Of a stretch of 64,000 bases of DNA, positions 1 to 8,661 are shown one piece after another. A model generated the notes under the pieces. It saw only the letters and a list, made by a program, of their open reading frames with translations. It did no database searches and had not been told where the DNA came from. The stretch covers positions 372,001 to 436,000 of the forward strand of contig NZ_CAJHCR010000003.1 of the NCBI RefSeq assembly GCF_904848585.1. The letters are read 5' to 3'. Source of the stretch: Paraburkholderia kirstenboschensis (GTDB lineage: Bacteria > Pseudomonadota > Gammaproteobacteria > Burkholderiales > Burkholderiaceae). Numbering within the stretch: the first letter of the stretch is position 1; each line of letters starts with the position of its first letter. A program made the position numbers and the translations under genes.

Positions 1-555
1 GCTGCGTCGAATCATGCTCCATGATTGAAGATCGGCTTCAAGGGTATCGACGTTGTTGCACGTCAATCGATGAATGCCGCTCTCGGCGCGCACGGCGTCG
101 CTCCAATGCATGGCGATTGTCAAAAGACCCGGCCATGCGGACGGACGCAGCCGCTCATGCACGCGGCTGAACGGACGCATGCTCGTGTTGATCAACACAA
201 GCCGCCCGATTTCGGCGGGGTACTGTTGCGCCCAGGAGGTCGCGACCATGCCGCCGAGCGACATCGCCAGCACGTTGAATGGGCCGGGCGAGATTATGTC
301 GGTTGGGCCGGTGCGCGCCACGCCTATACCGGCCGCGCCTAAGCCGGCCGCGCCTCCTTGCACAGCAGCAATGCGTACGAAGTCGACCATGTCAGCGACC
401 GTCGCGGGCGCACGCAGATGCGCGAATTCGCCGTTGCCCGGCAAGTCGATCAAGCTCACGCCCGAAGCGCCCGTGGCTTCCCGTAACACATCAGGCAAAC
501 GGCCCCAGTGACGTGTCTCGCGTGTCAGTCCGCGCAGCAGAATCCACGTGCTCAT
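1..555 (-). CDS. Alpha/beta hydrolase (partial, C-terminus outside window)
   Basis: Reading from 555 towards 1, the frame stays open for 185 codons and leaves the window. The protein begins MSTWILLRGL and carries an HWG segment near residue 21, typical of alpha/beta hydrolases. The nucleophile elbow LAMSLGGMVA lies near residue 100, with Ser in the G-x-S-x-G-like turn, followed by LVLINTS. Its ATG overlaps the stop of the upstream M14 peptidase gene by an ATGA junction, so the two are translationally coupled. The substrate cannot be read from sequence; an esterase or lipase-like hydrolase is the safe call. The acid and His of the triad lie partly outside the window. Confidence 0.8.
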   Translation of the reverse strand, partial: MSTWILLRGLTRETRHWGRLPDVLREATGASGVSLIDLPGNGEFAHLRAPATVADMVDFVRIAAVQGGAAGLGAAGIGVARTGPTDIISPGPFNVLAMSLGGMVATSWAQQYPAEIGRLVLINTSMRPFSRVHERLRPSAWPGLLTIAMHWSDAVRAESGIHRLTCNNVDTLEADLQSWSMIRRS

Positions 556-1586
556 GCGCTATCCGGCCTGTACCAGTGATCGATCGCGCTTTGCAGCAAT
601 TGCTCGCGGCGATTGCCTTGAGGCAACCAGCGCTGCGCCGAAAAAACGGCGCGAGCCAGAAAATCGAGCAGGTTCGCGTGCCGCCGCAACACGCGCGCCG
701 TGCGATGCGCCTTCACCGGATTGAACATCCCTTGACGCGAGAACAATTGCCGTGGGTTCTTCTTGATCCATAGCCACGAACCGAGTTCGAGCGTCATCGG
801 CAGAAAGACGTTGGGTGCGGGCGCGCGGTCGTACGCGTAGTCCCACAGATCGCCATGCAGCAGATACTGATGGCTCTGCGGCTCGAACGTATACCCATGA
901 TGCGGATGCGAACGCTCGAACATGGTTTTCAGCACGTACATTTCCGGCAGATGCGGCATCAGCTTGCGCGTGCGCGCGTACGGAAACCAGATGCTGTCGT
1001 TCCAGCCGTAACCCGAATGGCAATCGAGCGCGATGCTCAAGGGCCGCGCGGCCAGTTCCGTTTCAACTACCTGCAGCAGCGCGGCGGCCTCGGCTTCCAT
1101 CGGAGCGCCGAGGCGTCCGCGATACCACGGCAGCCACGCGCCGACGCGCTGGCCGCCCGCCAGCAGCGGCACGCGCTCGTCCGCGTTTTGCGGCGCGTTG
1201 CGCATCAGGTCGACGCCGTTCGGATTGGCTCGGGTGGCCGCCCACATGCCACCAGGATTGACTATCGGCACGAAGATAAGGCGAATCGACTGCAGTTGCC
1301 GGACCAGCAGTTCGTCCCATTCGAGCCGCGCAAGCAGCGCGCGCATGTAGTCGAGCACGAGTTGCGAGCCGATTCGCTCGAGTCCATGAATGCCGCCGAA
1401 GAAGCCGATGGCCGGCGCTTGCGGATCCGTCGAACCGATGCTCGCGGTATGCACGCCGAAACGCCGGCCGCGCACCGTCGTCTCGCAGAGCGTGCGGATC
1501 GCAAAGCTTGCGCTGCCCTGATCGAGGATCGCCCTGAGATCTTCGTACTCGGCAAAGCTGTCGGGAAGGAAGCTCAAAGGCTGCAT
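552..1586 (-). CDS. M14-family (zinc carboxypeptidase-like) metallopeptidase
   Basis: The zinc-site pattern of M14 peptidases is present. Numbered from an upstream in-frame start at 1697, H104 and E107 lie in GGIHGLERIG, H227 in ALDCHSGYG and the catalytic Glu is E304 in MTLELGSW. A substrate-binding stretch NPNGVDLMRN sits between. I chose the ATG at 1586 (MQPLSFLPDSF), because the 37 residues before it look non-conserved; neither start has a strong Shine-Dalgarno site. No signal peptide is visible, so a cytoplasmic peptidase or amidohydrolase acting on a C-terminal or acyl-amino-acid bond is likely. It is coupled to the downstream alpha/beta hydrolase. The exact substrate is unknown. Confidence 0.8.
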   Translation of the reverse strand: MQPLSFLPDSFAEYEDLRAILDQGSASFAIRTLCETTVRGRRFGVHTASIGSTDPQAPAIGFFGGIHGLERIGSQLVLDYMRALLARLEWDELLVRQLQSIRLIFVPIVNPGGMWAATRANPNGVDLMRNAPQNADERVPLLAGGQRVGAWLPWYRGRLGAPMEAEAAALLQVVETELAARPLSIALDCHSGYGWNDSIWFPYARTRKLMPHLPEMYVLKTMFERSHPHHGYTFEPQSHQYLLHGDLWDYAYDRAPAPNVFLPMTLELGSWLWIKKNPRQLFSRQGMFNPVKAHRTARVLRRHANLLDFLARAVFSAQRWLPQGNRREQLLQSAIDHWYRPDSA

Positions 1587-1885
1587 GGGGGCGTCGCGAG
1601 GAGTGCTGGATGTCGGGGACGGCACGGCGAATGAAGCAATATAGCCTGGCCGCAGGCCGGCATGCATGACGGCTGCGCAGCGGCTGAACACTGACATACC
1701 GGCGTCATATATAAGTCATATGGACGTCATCATGACACCATCCGGCGCGCCACAAATCGCCTCCTTTCGCCCCATAAAGCCCCTGTACTTTAGTCGTCCA
1801 CTCATCCATTTACGTCTCGTGCTGGAATAATCACGGGCTTGCGGCCGGCAGTCAGGCCAGCCAACCTAGCCTGCCCTCGCCTTCG

Positions 1886-2722
1886 ATGGAAACCCTTGTC
1901 GTCTTGCTGGTCCTGCTGTCGGCGCTGTTGCACGCCACGTGGAACGCCTTCCTGCATTTGTCCGAAGACCGCGTCTGGCTGCTCGGCATGATGGCGATTC
2001 CCTATATCGCCGTGAGCGCGGTCGGTGTGATGGTCCTGCCGATGCCCGCGCCTGCCGCGTGGCCGTATATCTTCGCGTCGGTGGTGCTGGAGTTCGGCTA
2101 TCTGCTGGCGCTGATCCGCGCTTATCGAAGCGGCGACTTCGGGCAGATCTATCCCATTGCGCGCGGTCTTTCGCCGATGCTGGTGTTCGTCGGCGCGCTC
2201 GTGTTCGCTCATGAATCGCTCAAGCCGCTCGCCGCGATCGGCGTCGCGCTGGTGTCGGTCGGGATCGTCTCGCTGGCGTTTCGCCGCGGCATGCGCTTCT
2301 CCGGCGAAAGTGTGCCGTTCGCGCTCCTGACCGGCTTTTTTATCGCGACATATTCGGTTGTCGACGGAATCGGCGCGCGCGTCGCGGGCAATGGCCTGAG
2401 CTACATCATGTGGGTCTATCTGATCTGGAACGTGCCGCAGTTTCTGCTCGCGTGGCATTGGCGCGGCGGCGCGAAGGGGCTGTTCATCGGCCGCTCGGTG
2501 GTGCTCAAAGGCATGGCCTCCGGCGCGCTCGCGCTCGTCGCGTATTGCCTGATCATCGAGGCATACCGTTATCTGCCCATCGCGATGGTCTCCGCGCTGC
2601 GCGAGTTGAGCTCGATCTTCGCGGTGCTGATCGGCTGGCTTTTCATGCGGGAAAAGCTCACTGCGCGGCGGGTCGTTGCATGTGCACTGGTCACGCTGGG
2701 TGCGGTGCTGATCCGGATTTGA
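1886..2722 (+). CDS. EamA/DMT-family membrane transporter
   Basis: The 278-residue protein is almost entirely hydrophobic, with about ten predicted membrane helices in two related halves, the usual DMT (EamA) plan. The first helix has the family-typical SALLHATWNAFLH. The end of the first half reads IARGLSPMLVFVGAL and the second half has ALRELSSIFAVLIGWLFM, the characteristic Glu/Pro-containing segments before the last helices. It probably exports or imports a small metabolite across the inner membrane; the substrate is not predictable. It stands alone between the divergent M14 gene and gabT. Confidence 0.85.
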   Translation: METLVVLLVLLSALLHATWNAFLHLSEDRVWLLGMMAIPYIAVSAVGVMVLPMPAPAAWPYIFASVVLEFGYLLALIRAYRSGDFGQIYPIARGLSPMLVFVGALVFAHESLKPLAAIGVALVSVGIVSLAFRRGMRFSGESVPFALLTGFFIATYSVVDGIGARVAGNGLSYIMWVYLIWNVPQFLLAWHWRGGAKGLFIGRSVVLKGMASGALALVAYCLIIEAYRYLPIAMVSALRELSSIFAVLIGWLFMREKLTARRVVACALVTLGAVLIRI

Positions 2723-2879
2723 TGCGCGTGCGGCTGCGCCTGCCTTGCGTTGGCGAATTGCCGCTCGGCAACTGCGAACTGCGAAGTCCCAATTCAGAAG
2801 TTCGCCTGGCGTGTTCACGCGTGCGGCGCCTCTTCCTCCTCGGCCCCCGCCACAATTGGCTCCTACGTTTTCATTTAAA

Positions 2880-2914
2880 TGGCTCTGAAGCTAAGAGCCA
2901 AATCTCACTATAGT
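2880..2914 (+). promoter_or_regulatory. Putative gabT promoter with inverted-repeat operator
   Basis: A perfect inverted repeat TGGCTCT-N7-AGAGCCA occupies 2880-2900. It is followed directly by TATAGT at 2909-2914, a plausible -10 box. The repeat would overlap the -35 position, which suits a regulator of the gab operon. The regulator is not identified, and the promoter call is inference. Confidence 0.45.
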
Positions 2915-2967
2915 CGTTGCATGTGCCGCGCGACGCGCGGCGTCCGCCGACACCGAGGAGCCACGCG

Positions 2968-4257
2968 ATGAACCTGAAGAACGCAGAATTGAAGAGCCGT
3001 AAGGACGCAGCCACGCCGCGCGGCGTCGGCGTGATGTGCGATTTCTATGCAGAGCGTGCCGAAAACGCGGAGCTGTGGGATGTGGAGGGCCGCCGCTTCA
3101 TTGACTTCGCAGCGGGAATCGCGGTGTGCAACACGGGCCATCGTCATCCAAAGATCGTAGCCGCCATTCGCGACCAGCTGGACCGTTTCACGCACACGGC
3201 GTATCAGATCGTGCCATACGCGTCGTATGTCGAACTCGCCGAAAAGCTCAACGAGCGCGCGCCCGGCGATCACCCGAAGAAGACCGCGTTTTTCACGACC
3301 GGCGCGGAAGCCGTCGAAAACGCGATCAAGATCGCGCGCGCCGCGACCGGCCGTCCGGGCGTGATCGCCTTCACCGGCGGCTTTCATGGCCGCACGCTGA
3401 TGGGCATGGCGCTGACGGGCAAGGTCGCGCCGTACAAGGCGGGCTTCGGTCCGTTCCCGTCCGACGTGTTCCACGCTCCGTTCCCAAATCCCCTGCATGG
3501 CGTGAGCACGGCCGATTCGCTGAAGGCCATCGAATTCCTGTTCAAGGCCGACGTCGATCCGAAGCGGGTCGCCGCAATCATCTTCGAACCGGTTCAGGGT
3601 GAAGGCGGGTTCTATCCCGCGCCGGCCGAATTCGTGCGTGCGCTGCGCAAGCTGTGCAACGAGCACGGCATTCTGCTGATTGCCGATGAAGTGCAAACCG
3701 GCTTTGCGCGCACCGGCAAGCTGTTCGCCATGCATCACTACGACGTGGTGCCCGATCTGATGACGGTTGCCAAGAGCCTCGCGGGCGGCATGCCGCTGTC
3801 GGGCGTGATCGGCCGCGCCGACGTGATGGATGCGGCGGCGCCCGGCGGGCTCGGCGGCACATATGCGGGCAATCCGCTGGCGGTGGCCGCCGCGCTTGCG
3901 GTACTCGACATCATCGACGAAGAGAAGCTGTGCGAGCGCGCCACGATCCTCGGCGACCGCGTCAAGGCAAAGCTGATCGAACTGCAAAAGGACGCGCCGC
4001 AAATTGCCGACGTGCGCGGCCCCGGCGGTATGGTGGCCGTCGAGTTCTGCAAGCCTGGCAGCACGGAACCCGACGCGGAATTCACGAAACGCGTGCAGGC
4101 ACGCGCACTCGAACGCGGCTTGCTGCTGCTCGTGTGCGGCGTCTATTCGAACGTGGTGCGCTTCCTGTTCCCGTTGACGATCGAGGACACGGTCTTCGAA
4201 GAGGCGCTTGCGATTCTCGAAGACGTCATCAAGGACAGCGTTGCTGTCGCAGCTTGA
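2968..4257 (+). CDS. gabT: 4-aminobutyrate aminotransferase
   Basis: A PLP-dependent class III aminotransferase of 429 residues that transfers the amino group of GABA to 2-oxoglutarate, giving succinate semialdehyde and glutamate. Visible landmarks are the cofactor-phosphate segment TTGAEAVENA, GGFHGRT, the Asp-bearing IADEVQTGFARTG and the PLP lysine K269 in TVAKSLAGG. I chose the ATG at 2968 because GAGGAG lies eight bases upstream; an earlier in-frame start at 2917 lacks this. gabD follows after 11 bases, so the two enzymes form an operon feeding the TCA cycle. Length and motifs match GabT well; other omega-amino acids may also be used. Confidence 0.95.
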   Translation: MNLKNAELKSRKDAATPRGVGVMCDFYAERAENAELWDVEGRRFIDFAAGIAVCNTGHRHPKIVAAIRDQLDRFTHTAYQIVPYASYVELAEKLNERAPGDHPKKTAFFTTGAEAVENAIKIARAATGRPGVIAFTGGFHGRTLMGMALTGKVAPYKAGFGPFPSDVFHAPFPNPLHGVSTADSLKAIEFLFKADVDPKRVAAIIFEPVQGEGGFYPAPAEFVRALRKLCNEHGILLIADEVQTGFARTGKLFAMHHYDVVPDLMTVAKSLAGGMPLSGVIGRADVMDAAAPGGLGGTYAGNPLAVAAALAVLDIIDEEKLCERATILGDRVKAKLIELQKDAPQIADVRGPGGMVAVEFCKPGSTEPDAEFTKRVQARALERGLLLLVCGVYSNVVRFLFPLTIEDTVFEEALAILEDVIKDSVAVAA

Positions 4258-4268
4258 GGAAACGCCTG

Positions 4269-5729
4269 ATGACCACGCTGACTCTGAAAGACCCGACTCT
4301 GCTGAAGACCCACGCCTATCTCGCGGGCGAATGGCAAGGCGCCGACGACGGTTCTACCTTCGAAGTCGCGAATCCCGCGACCGGCGAAGTCGTCGCAACG
4401 GTGCCGCGCATGGGCACCGCGGAAACGCGCCGCGCCATCGACGCCGCCAACGCAGCATGGCCCGCATGGCGCGCGGCCACCGCCAAGCAACGCGCGGTGA
4501 TTTTGCGCAAGTGGCATGACCTGATGCTCGAGAACGCCGACGACCTCGCGCTCATTCTCACCACCGAACAAGGCAAGCCGCTTGCCGAGGCGAAGGGCGA
4601 AATCCAGTACGCGGCCTCGTTCCTCGAATGGTTCGCGGAAGAAGGCAAGCGCGTGAACGGCGACACCATTCCCACGCCGGCAAGCGACAAGCGCATTGTC
4701 GTGACGAAGGAGCCCGTTGGTGTTTGCGCGGCGATCACGCCGTGGAATTTTCCGGCCGCCATGATCACGCGCAAAGTCGGTCCGGCGCTTGCGGCGGGCT
4801 GTCCGATCATCGTCAAGCCGGCTGAAGCGACGCCGCTTTCCGCGCTCGCGCTCGCCGTGCTGGCCGAACGCGCGGGCGTGCCGCGCGGCGTGTTCAATGT
4901 GGTGACGGGCGAGCCGAAAGCGATCGGCGCGGAAATGACCGGCAATCCGATCGTGCGCAAGCTGTCGTTCACCGGCTCGACGCCCGTTGGCCGTCTGCTG
5001 ATGGCGCAGTGCGCGCCGACCGTAAAAAAGGTGTCGCTCGAACTGGGCGGCAACGCACCGTTCATCGTTTTCGACGACGCCGATCTCGACGCCGCCGTGG
5101 CTGGCGCGATTGCATCGAAATATCGAAATAGCGGCCAGACCTGCGTTTGCACGAACCGCTTCTACGTGCATGACAAGGTATACGACGCGTTTGCAGAGAA
5201 GCTGCGCGCCGCCGTCGAGCAATTGGCGGTGGGCCGCGGCACCGAGGCAGGTGTCACGCAGGGGCCGCTCATCAATGAAGCGGCGGTGCTCAAGGTGGAG
5301 TCGCATATCGAAGACGCGCTCGCCAAAGGCGCGCGCGTCGTGACGGGCGGCAAGCGTCATGCGCTCGGTCACGGCTTCTTCGAGCCGACCATACTCGCGG
5401 ATGTCACGCCCGACATGAAAGTGGCGCGCGACGAAACCTTCGGTCCGCTTGCGCCGCTGTTCCGGTTTTCATCGGACGAGGAAGTGATCGCACTTGCGAA
5501 CGACACCGAGTTCGGTCTCGCGTCGTACTTCTACAGCCGCGACATCGGGCGCGTCTGGCGCGTCGCCGAAGCGCTCGAGTACGGCATGGTGGGCATCAAC
5601 ACAGGACTGATCTCGAACGAAGTCGCGCCATTCGGCGGCGTCAAGCAATCGGGCTTGGGGCGCGAAGGCTCGCACTATGGCATCGACGACTACGTGGTCA
5701 TCAAGTACATGTGCGTGGGTGGCATCTGA
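4269..5729 (+). CDS. gabD: Succinate-semialdehyde dehydrogenase (NAD(P)+)
   Basis: An aldehyde dehydrogenase of 486 residues that oxidises succinate semialdehyde to succinate, completing GABA degradation. The active site shows TPWNFPAAMITRK, the FTGST cofactor loop, the general-base segment LELGGNAPF and the nucleophile Cys292 in GQTCVC. A second cysteine, Cys294, makes the C-x-C pair known in some SSADH enzymes as a redox switch. The start ATG is placed 11 bases after the gabT stop with AGGAAA between them, so translation is linked to gabT. A perfect hairpin and T-run terminator follows. Confidence 0.95.
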   Translation: MTTLTLKDPTLLKTHAYLAGEWQGADDGSTFEVANPATGEVVATVPRMGTAETRRAIDAANAAWPAWRAATAKQRAVILRKWHDLMLENADDLALILTTEQGKPLAEAKGEIQYAASFLEWFAEEGKRVNGDTIPTPASDKRIVVTKEPVGVCAAITPWNFPAAMITRKVGPALAAGCPIIVKPAEATPLSALALAVLAERAGVPRGVFNVVTGEPKAIGAEMTGNPIVRKLSFTGSTPVGRLLMAQCAPTVKKVSLELGGNAPFIVFDDADLDAAVAGAIASKYRNSGQTCVCTNRFYVHDKVYDAFAEKLRAAVEQLAVGRGTEAGVTQGPLINEAAVLKVESHIEDALAKGARVVTGGKRHALGHGFFEPTILADVTPDMKVARDETFGPLAPLFRFSSDEEVIALANDTEFGLASYFYSRDIGRVWRVAEALEYGMVGINTGLISNEVAPFGGVKQSGLGREGSHYGIDDYVVIKYMCVGGI

Positions 5730-5736
5730 ACGCAAA

Positions 5737-5766
5737 AACGGCACGCAAAAGCGTGCCGTTTTTTTT
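5737..5766 (+). terminator. Rho-independent terminator after gabTD (probably bidirectional)
   Basis: A perfect 10-bp stem, AACGGCACGC and GCGTGCCGTT, encloses an AAAA loop and runs into eight Ts. The opposite strand also has a run of five Ts after the stem, so it can end the convergent DUF4148 transcript too. Confidence 0.9.
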
Positions 5767-5798
5767 CGCGCGGCGAAAGGCGCCGCGCCGCAATTCCG

Positions 5799-6122
5799 TT
5801 ACTGTCCGACGTACACCGGAGCCGAATACGAGCTCGACGTCACTTCAGCGCGGTTGCCGGCTTGCGACGAGCCGTTCGTTGCCGAACCGTAGCCGCTCGT
5901 TTGAGCCGCACCGTTTTGCGCAGCGACGCGCGCTTCGGCAGCCTGGATGTTGGCCGGGTAATCGTAGTCGTTCGACGTTGCCGGGTTATAGCCCGCCTTC
6001 TCCAGCTGGATCAGTTCAGCGCGGACCTGAGCGCGGGTAACCGGCTGGTTCGATTGCGCGAAAGCGGCGAGCGGTGCAGAAATGAGAGCGGCGATAACAG
6101 CAGCTTCGATCAGGGATTTCAT
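5799..6122 (-). CDS. DUF4148 domain-containing secreted protein
   Basis: A 107-residue protein with a clear signal peptide (MKSLIEAAVIAALI, cleavage likely after AFAQ). The mature part contains the DUF4148 signature VTRAQVRAELIQLEKAGYNP and an Asn/Tyr/Asp motif NDYDYP. The tail is rich in Ser, Gly and Asn and looks disordered. Burkholderia genomes carry many copies of this small exported family; its function is not known. The Shine-Dalgarno site GGAGGTAG sits eight bases before the ATG and supports strong translation. It ends towards gabD and shares the terminator between them. Confidence 0.9.
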   Translation of the reverse strand: MKSLIEAAVIAALISAPLAAFAQSNQPVTRAQVRAELIQLEKAGYNPATSNDYDYPANIQAAEARVAAQNGAAQTSGYGSATNGSSQAGNRAEVTSSSYSAPVYVGQ

Positions 6123-6232
6123 GATTACTACCTCCAGAGATTGTTTTGTGCTGTGCTGAAGGCGGTTCGTCTTCAGCAGATAGACACAGTTTAGGAGGCG
6201 AGGAACCTAGGGTAAACCCCAGATCAAAGAAT

Positions 6233-7243
6233 TCACTGTTGTCGTATTTGTGATAATTCGGCGGCGTGCGCGCTGATTAGCGCTTTCGGCGACACGAAGC
6301 CGCCTGTCACCTGGCGGTCGCTGCGGGGGCTTGCGCCGAATCGGGCGCGATACGTCCGCGAGAAGTGCGACGGCGACTCGAAGCCGCACGCGACGCAAAT
6401 CGACGTAATGGACATGTCGGTCTGTTGCAGCAACTCGCGCGCACGAGAAAGCCGTAATTGCAGATAAAAATGCGTCGGCGTGTCCTTCAGCGACGCGCAG
6501 AACAGCCGTTCGAGCTGCCGCCGTGTCACGCCGATTTCCTGCGCGAGCCGGTCGGGCGTCAACGGCTCTTCCATGTGCTGCTCCATCACGCCGATCACCT
6601 GAATCAGCTTGCGGTTGTGCACGCCGTAGCGCGCGGCGATCTCCATGCGTTGATGGTCGGAGCGCTGACGGATGCGACTCACCACGAACTGCTCCGACAC
6701 CGCCGAAGCCAGCGCCGCGCCATGCTCGCGGCCGATCAGGTCGAGCATCATGTCGATCGACGCCGTCCCGCCCGCGCATGTGATGCGCCGCGCGCCGATT
6801 TCGAAGAGTTCCTGACTGGCGTTCAGCGACGGATAGCGCTCGCGAAACGCCGACAGCGCCTCCCAATGCACGGTCACGTTGTCCTCGTCGCCGAGCAGCC
6901 CCGCTTCGGCGAGAACAAAGCTGCCCGTATCTATCCCGCCGAGCGTCGCGCCGGCCCGTTCCAGGCGCTTGAGCCACACGGCCAGTTCGCGCGTGTAGCA
7001 AGCGAGCGGCTCGAAGCCCGCCACGACGAACAACAGCCGCGCATCGCTCACGCCGTCGATCGCGGCGTCGGCGTTGATCGAAATGCCGTTGCTGGCCGCG
7101 ACCGGTGCGCCGTCGAGGCTCAGAATGCGCCAGCGGTAAAGCTCACCGCGAAAGCGATTGGCAACGCGTAACGGCTCGACCGCCGACATGAAGCCGATCG
7201 CCGAAAAACCCGGCAGCAGCAGGAACGATATCTCTTCAGGCAT
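6233..7243 (-). CDS. cdhR: GlxA-type AraC-family regulator, probable carnitine regulator CdhR
   Basis: The 336-residue protein has an N-terminal DJ-1/PfpI (class I glutamine amidotransferase-like) domain at about residues 5-170 and a C-terminal AraC double HTH at about 220-320, ending in the usual ACGFESPSHFSRTYRARFG. This is the GlxA architecture shared by CdhR and GbdR. It is transcribed away from caiX-cdhCAB-hocS, the same arrangement as cdhR in Pseudomonas aeruginosa, where CdhR activates carnitine catabolism in response to carnitine. The gene name rests on that context. A role in glycine betaine or arginine control is the alternative, but is less likely here. Confidence 0.85.
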   Translation of the reverse strand: MPEEISFLLLPGFSAIGFMSAVEPLRVANRFRGELYRWRILSLDGAPVAASNGISINADAAIDGVSDARLLFVVAGFEPLACYTRELAVWLKRLERAGATLGGIDTGSFVLAEAGLLGDEDNVTVHWEALSAFRERYPSLNASQELFEIGARRITCAGGTASIDMMLDLIGREHGAALASAVSEQFVVSRIRQRSDHQRMEIAARYGVHNRKLIQVIGVMEQHMEEPLTPDRLAQEIGVTRRQLERLFCASLKDTPTHFYLQLRLSRARELLQQTDMSITSICVACGFESPSHFSRTYRARFGASPRSDRQVTGGFVSPKALISAHAAELSQIRQQ

Positions 7244-7649
7244 TTACGCGGGACCCGGTCAGATGCGAAGACGAAGGCGCGAGACGAAAGCGGCAAGCGC
7301 AAGCCGCCTCGCGGTTCCGGGCGAGCGTAGCAAGCGCTTCGCGGGCGGGCAAGGCGCGCCAAAAATCTCCCAGACGATTGCTGCGTTGCAATGGCGCGGC
7401 TAGGTCGGCGCATGCTGGTTTTCCCTTGTTGTCGCGTGGAAGCAAGAACGGGTCGCTGACGGTCGCTTTGGCGGCAATATGGGGCATTAACGTTAGGGCA
7501 TCGAGGCAGGCGATTCTGTAAGTTTGCGGCTGTGCTTGCAGCCTTGCTTCGCAAGCCTTGTTTCGCAGCCTTGTTTCGCAGCCTTACCAGTAAGCGGTCC
7601 GTTCGACAACGCGCGGTCAAACGCGCATAAGCGTCAATAGGGGAGCGTC
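7244..7649 (+). promoter_or_regulatory. Divergent cdhR-caiX intergenic region
   Basis: These 406 bases separate the regulator from the operon it probably controls and must hold both promoters and the CdhR site. The only obvious structure is a 13-bp direct repeat at 7540-7585, listed separately. I see no convincing open reading frame here. Confidence 0.6.
7540..7585 (+). repeat. 13-bp direct repeats upstream of caiX
   Basis: Units of AGCCTTGTTTCGC begin at 7540 (one C/T change and one extra base), 7554 and 7567, with a partial fourth at 7580. They lie 65-110 bases before the caiX start. They could be regulator sites or simple slippage repeats; nothing in the sequence decides between these. 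Confidence 0.7.
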
Positions 7650-8615
7650 ATGAAGTTACATATCAAAACGCGGCTGGCCCAGCTCGCGTGCCTCGCGGCC
7701 GCATTCGCCGCCGCCGTTACCGCGCTGCCTGCGTTCGCGCAGGACCCGGCCGCCTGCCGCGCCGTGCGTTTTGCGGACATTGGCTGGACTGACATCACGT
7801 CAACAACCGCGCTCGCGTCCACCGTTTTCGAAGGGCTCGGTTATCAGCCGGTCACCACCGTCGCTTCCGTGCCGATTTCGTTTGCGGGCTTGAAGAGCAA
7901 GCAACTCGACGTGTCGCTCGGCTACTGGTGGCCGGTGCAGGAGAAAGCCATCGCGCCGTTCGTCGAATCGAAGTCGATCGAAGTATTGCAGCCGCCCAAT
8001 CTGACCGGCGCGAAGGCGACCTTCGCAGTGCCGGCCTATGCGTATGACGCGGGCCTCAAAACATTCGCGGACATCGCCAAACATCGCGATCAGCTCGACG
8101 GCAAGATCTACGGCATCGAACCCGGCAGCAGCGCGAACGCAGCCATCCAGAAAATGATCGCCACCAACCAGTTCGGCCTCGGCGGATTCAAGCTGATTGA
8201 ATCGAGCGAAGCAGGCATGCTCGTTTCAGTGGACCGCGCGATCCGCGAAAAGAAATGGGTGGTGTTTCTCGGCTGGGAACCGCATCCGATGAACATTCAG
8301 ATCGACATGAAATACCTGTCCGGCAGCGAGGGCGTGTTCGGTCCGAACGACGGCGAAGCGCGCGTTTATACGCTGACATCGCCCGCCTATCTGACGCGTT
8401 GCCCGAACGCGGGCAAGCTCGTGAGCAACCTGCGCTTTTCCACGCAACTGGAGAACCTGGTCATGCAATCGGTGATGAACAAGCAAAAGCCCGCCGATGC
8501 CGCGAAGGCGTATCTGAAGAAGAACCCGCAAGTACTCGACGCATGGCTCGCCGGCGTAAAAACCTACGACGGCAAGGACGGTTTGCCCGCGGTCAAAGCC
8601 TACCTCGGCCTTTGA
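7650..8615 (+). CDS. caiX: Carnitine/choline-type ABC transporter substrate-binding protein
   Basis: A 321-residue periplasmic binding protein with a signal peptide ending at about residue 30 (LPAFA-QD). It belongs to the ChoX/CaiX type: FADIGWTDIT opens the mature domain, and the aromatic segment GYWWPVQEK lies near residue 90, where such proteins build a Trp/Tyr cage around a quaternary ammonium group. A second stretch, GWEPHPMN, is also typical. It is the first gene of the carnitine operon and is not followed by permease or ATPase genes, so it probably delivers carnitine to a core transporter encoded elsewhere, as CaiX does with CbcWV in Pseudomonas. GGGAG precedes the ATG. Confidence 0.88.
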   Translation: MKLHIKTRLAQLACLAAAFAAAVTALPAFAQDPAACRAVRFADIGWTDITSTTALASTVFEGLGYQPVTTVASVPISFAGLKSKQLDVSLGYWWPVQEKAIAPFVESKSIEVLQPPNLTGAKATFAVPAYAYDAGLKTFADIAKHRDQLDGKIYGIEPGSSANAAIQKMIATNQFGLGGFKLIESSEAGMLVSVDRAIREKKWVVFLGWEPHPMNIQIDMKYLSGSEGVFGPNDGEARVYTLTSPAYLTRCPNAGKLVSNLRFSTQLENLVMQSVMNKQKPADAAKAYLKKNPQVLDAWLAGVKTYDGKDGLPAVKAYLGL

Positions 8616-8661
8616 GTCAGTGCGCGAGTCGTGACACTTTCATCTACAGGAATCAGCACGC

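Noticed and set aside
1802..2818. A 338-codon minus-strand frame over the EamA gene
   Set aside because: It is highly charged and is the reverse complement of a ten-helix membrane protein; it cannot be coding alongside it.
4143..5372. A 409-codon minus-strand frame over gabT/gabD
   Set aside because: It is antisense to GabD active-site sequence and shows no recognisable domain.
2968..5729. Assigning the MocR gene at 55-57 kb as the regulator of gabTD
   Set aside because: It is 50 kb away and sits directly behind a peptide symporter; nothing in the sequence links it to the gab promoter.
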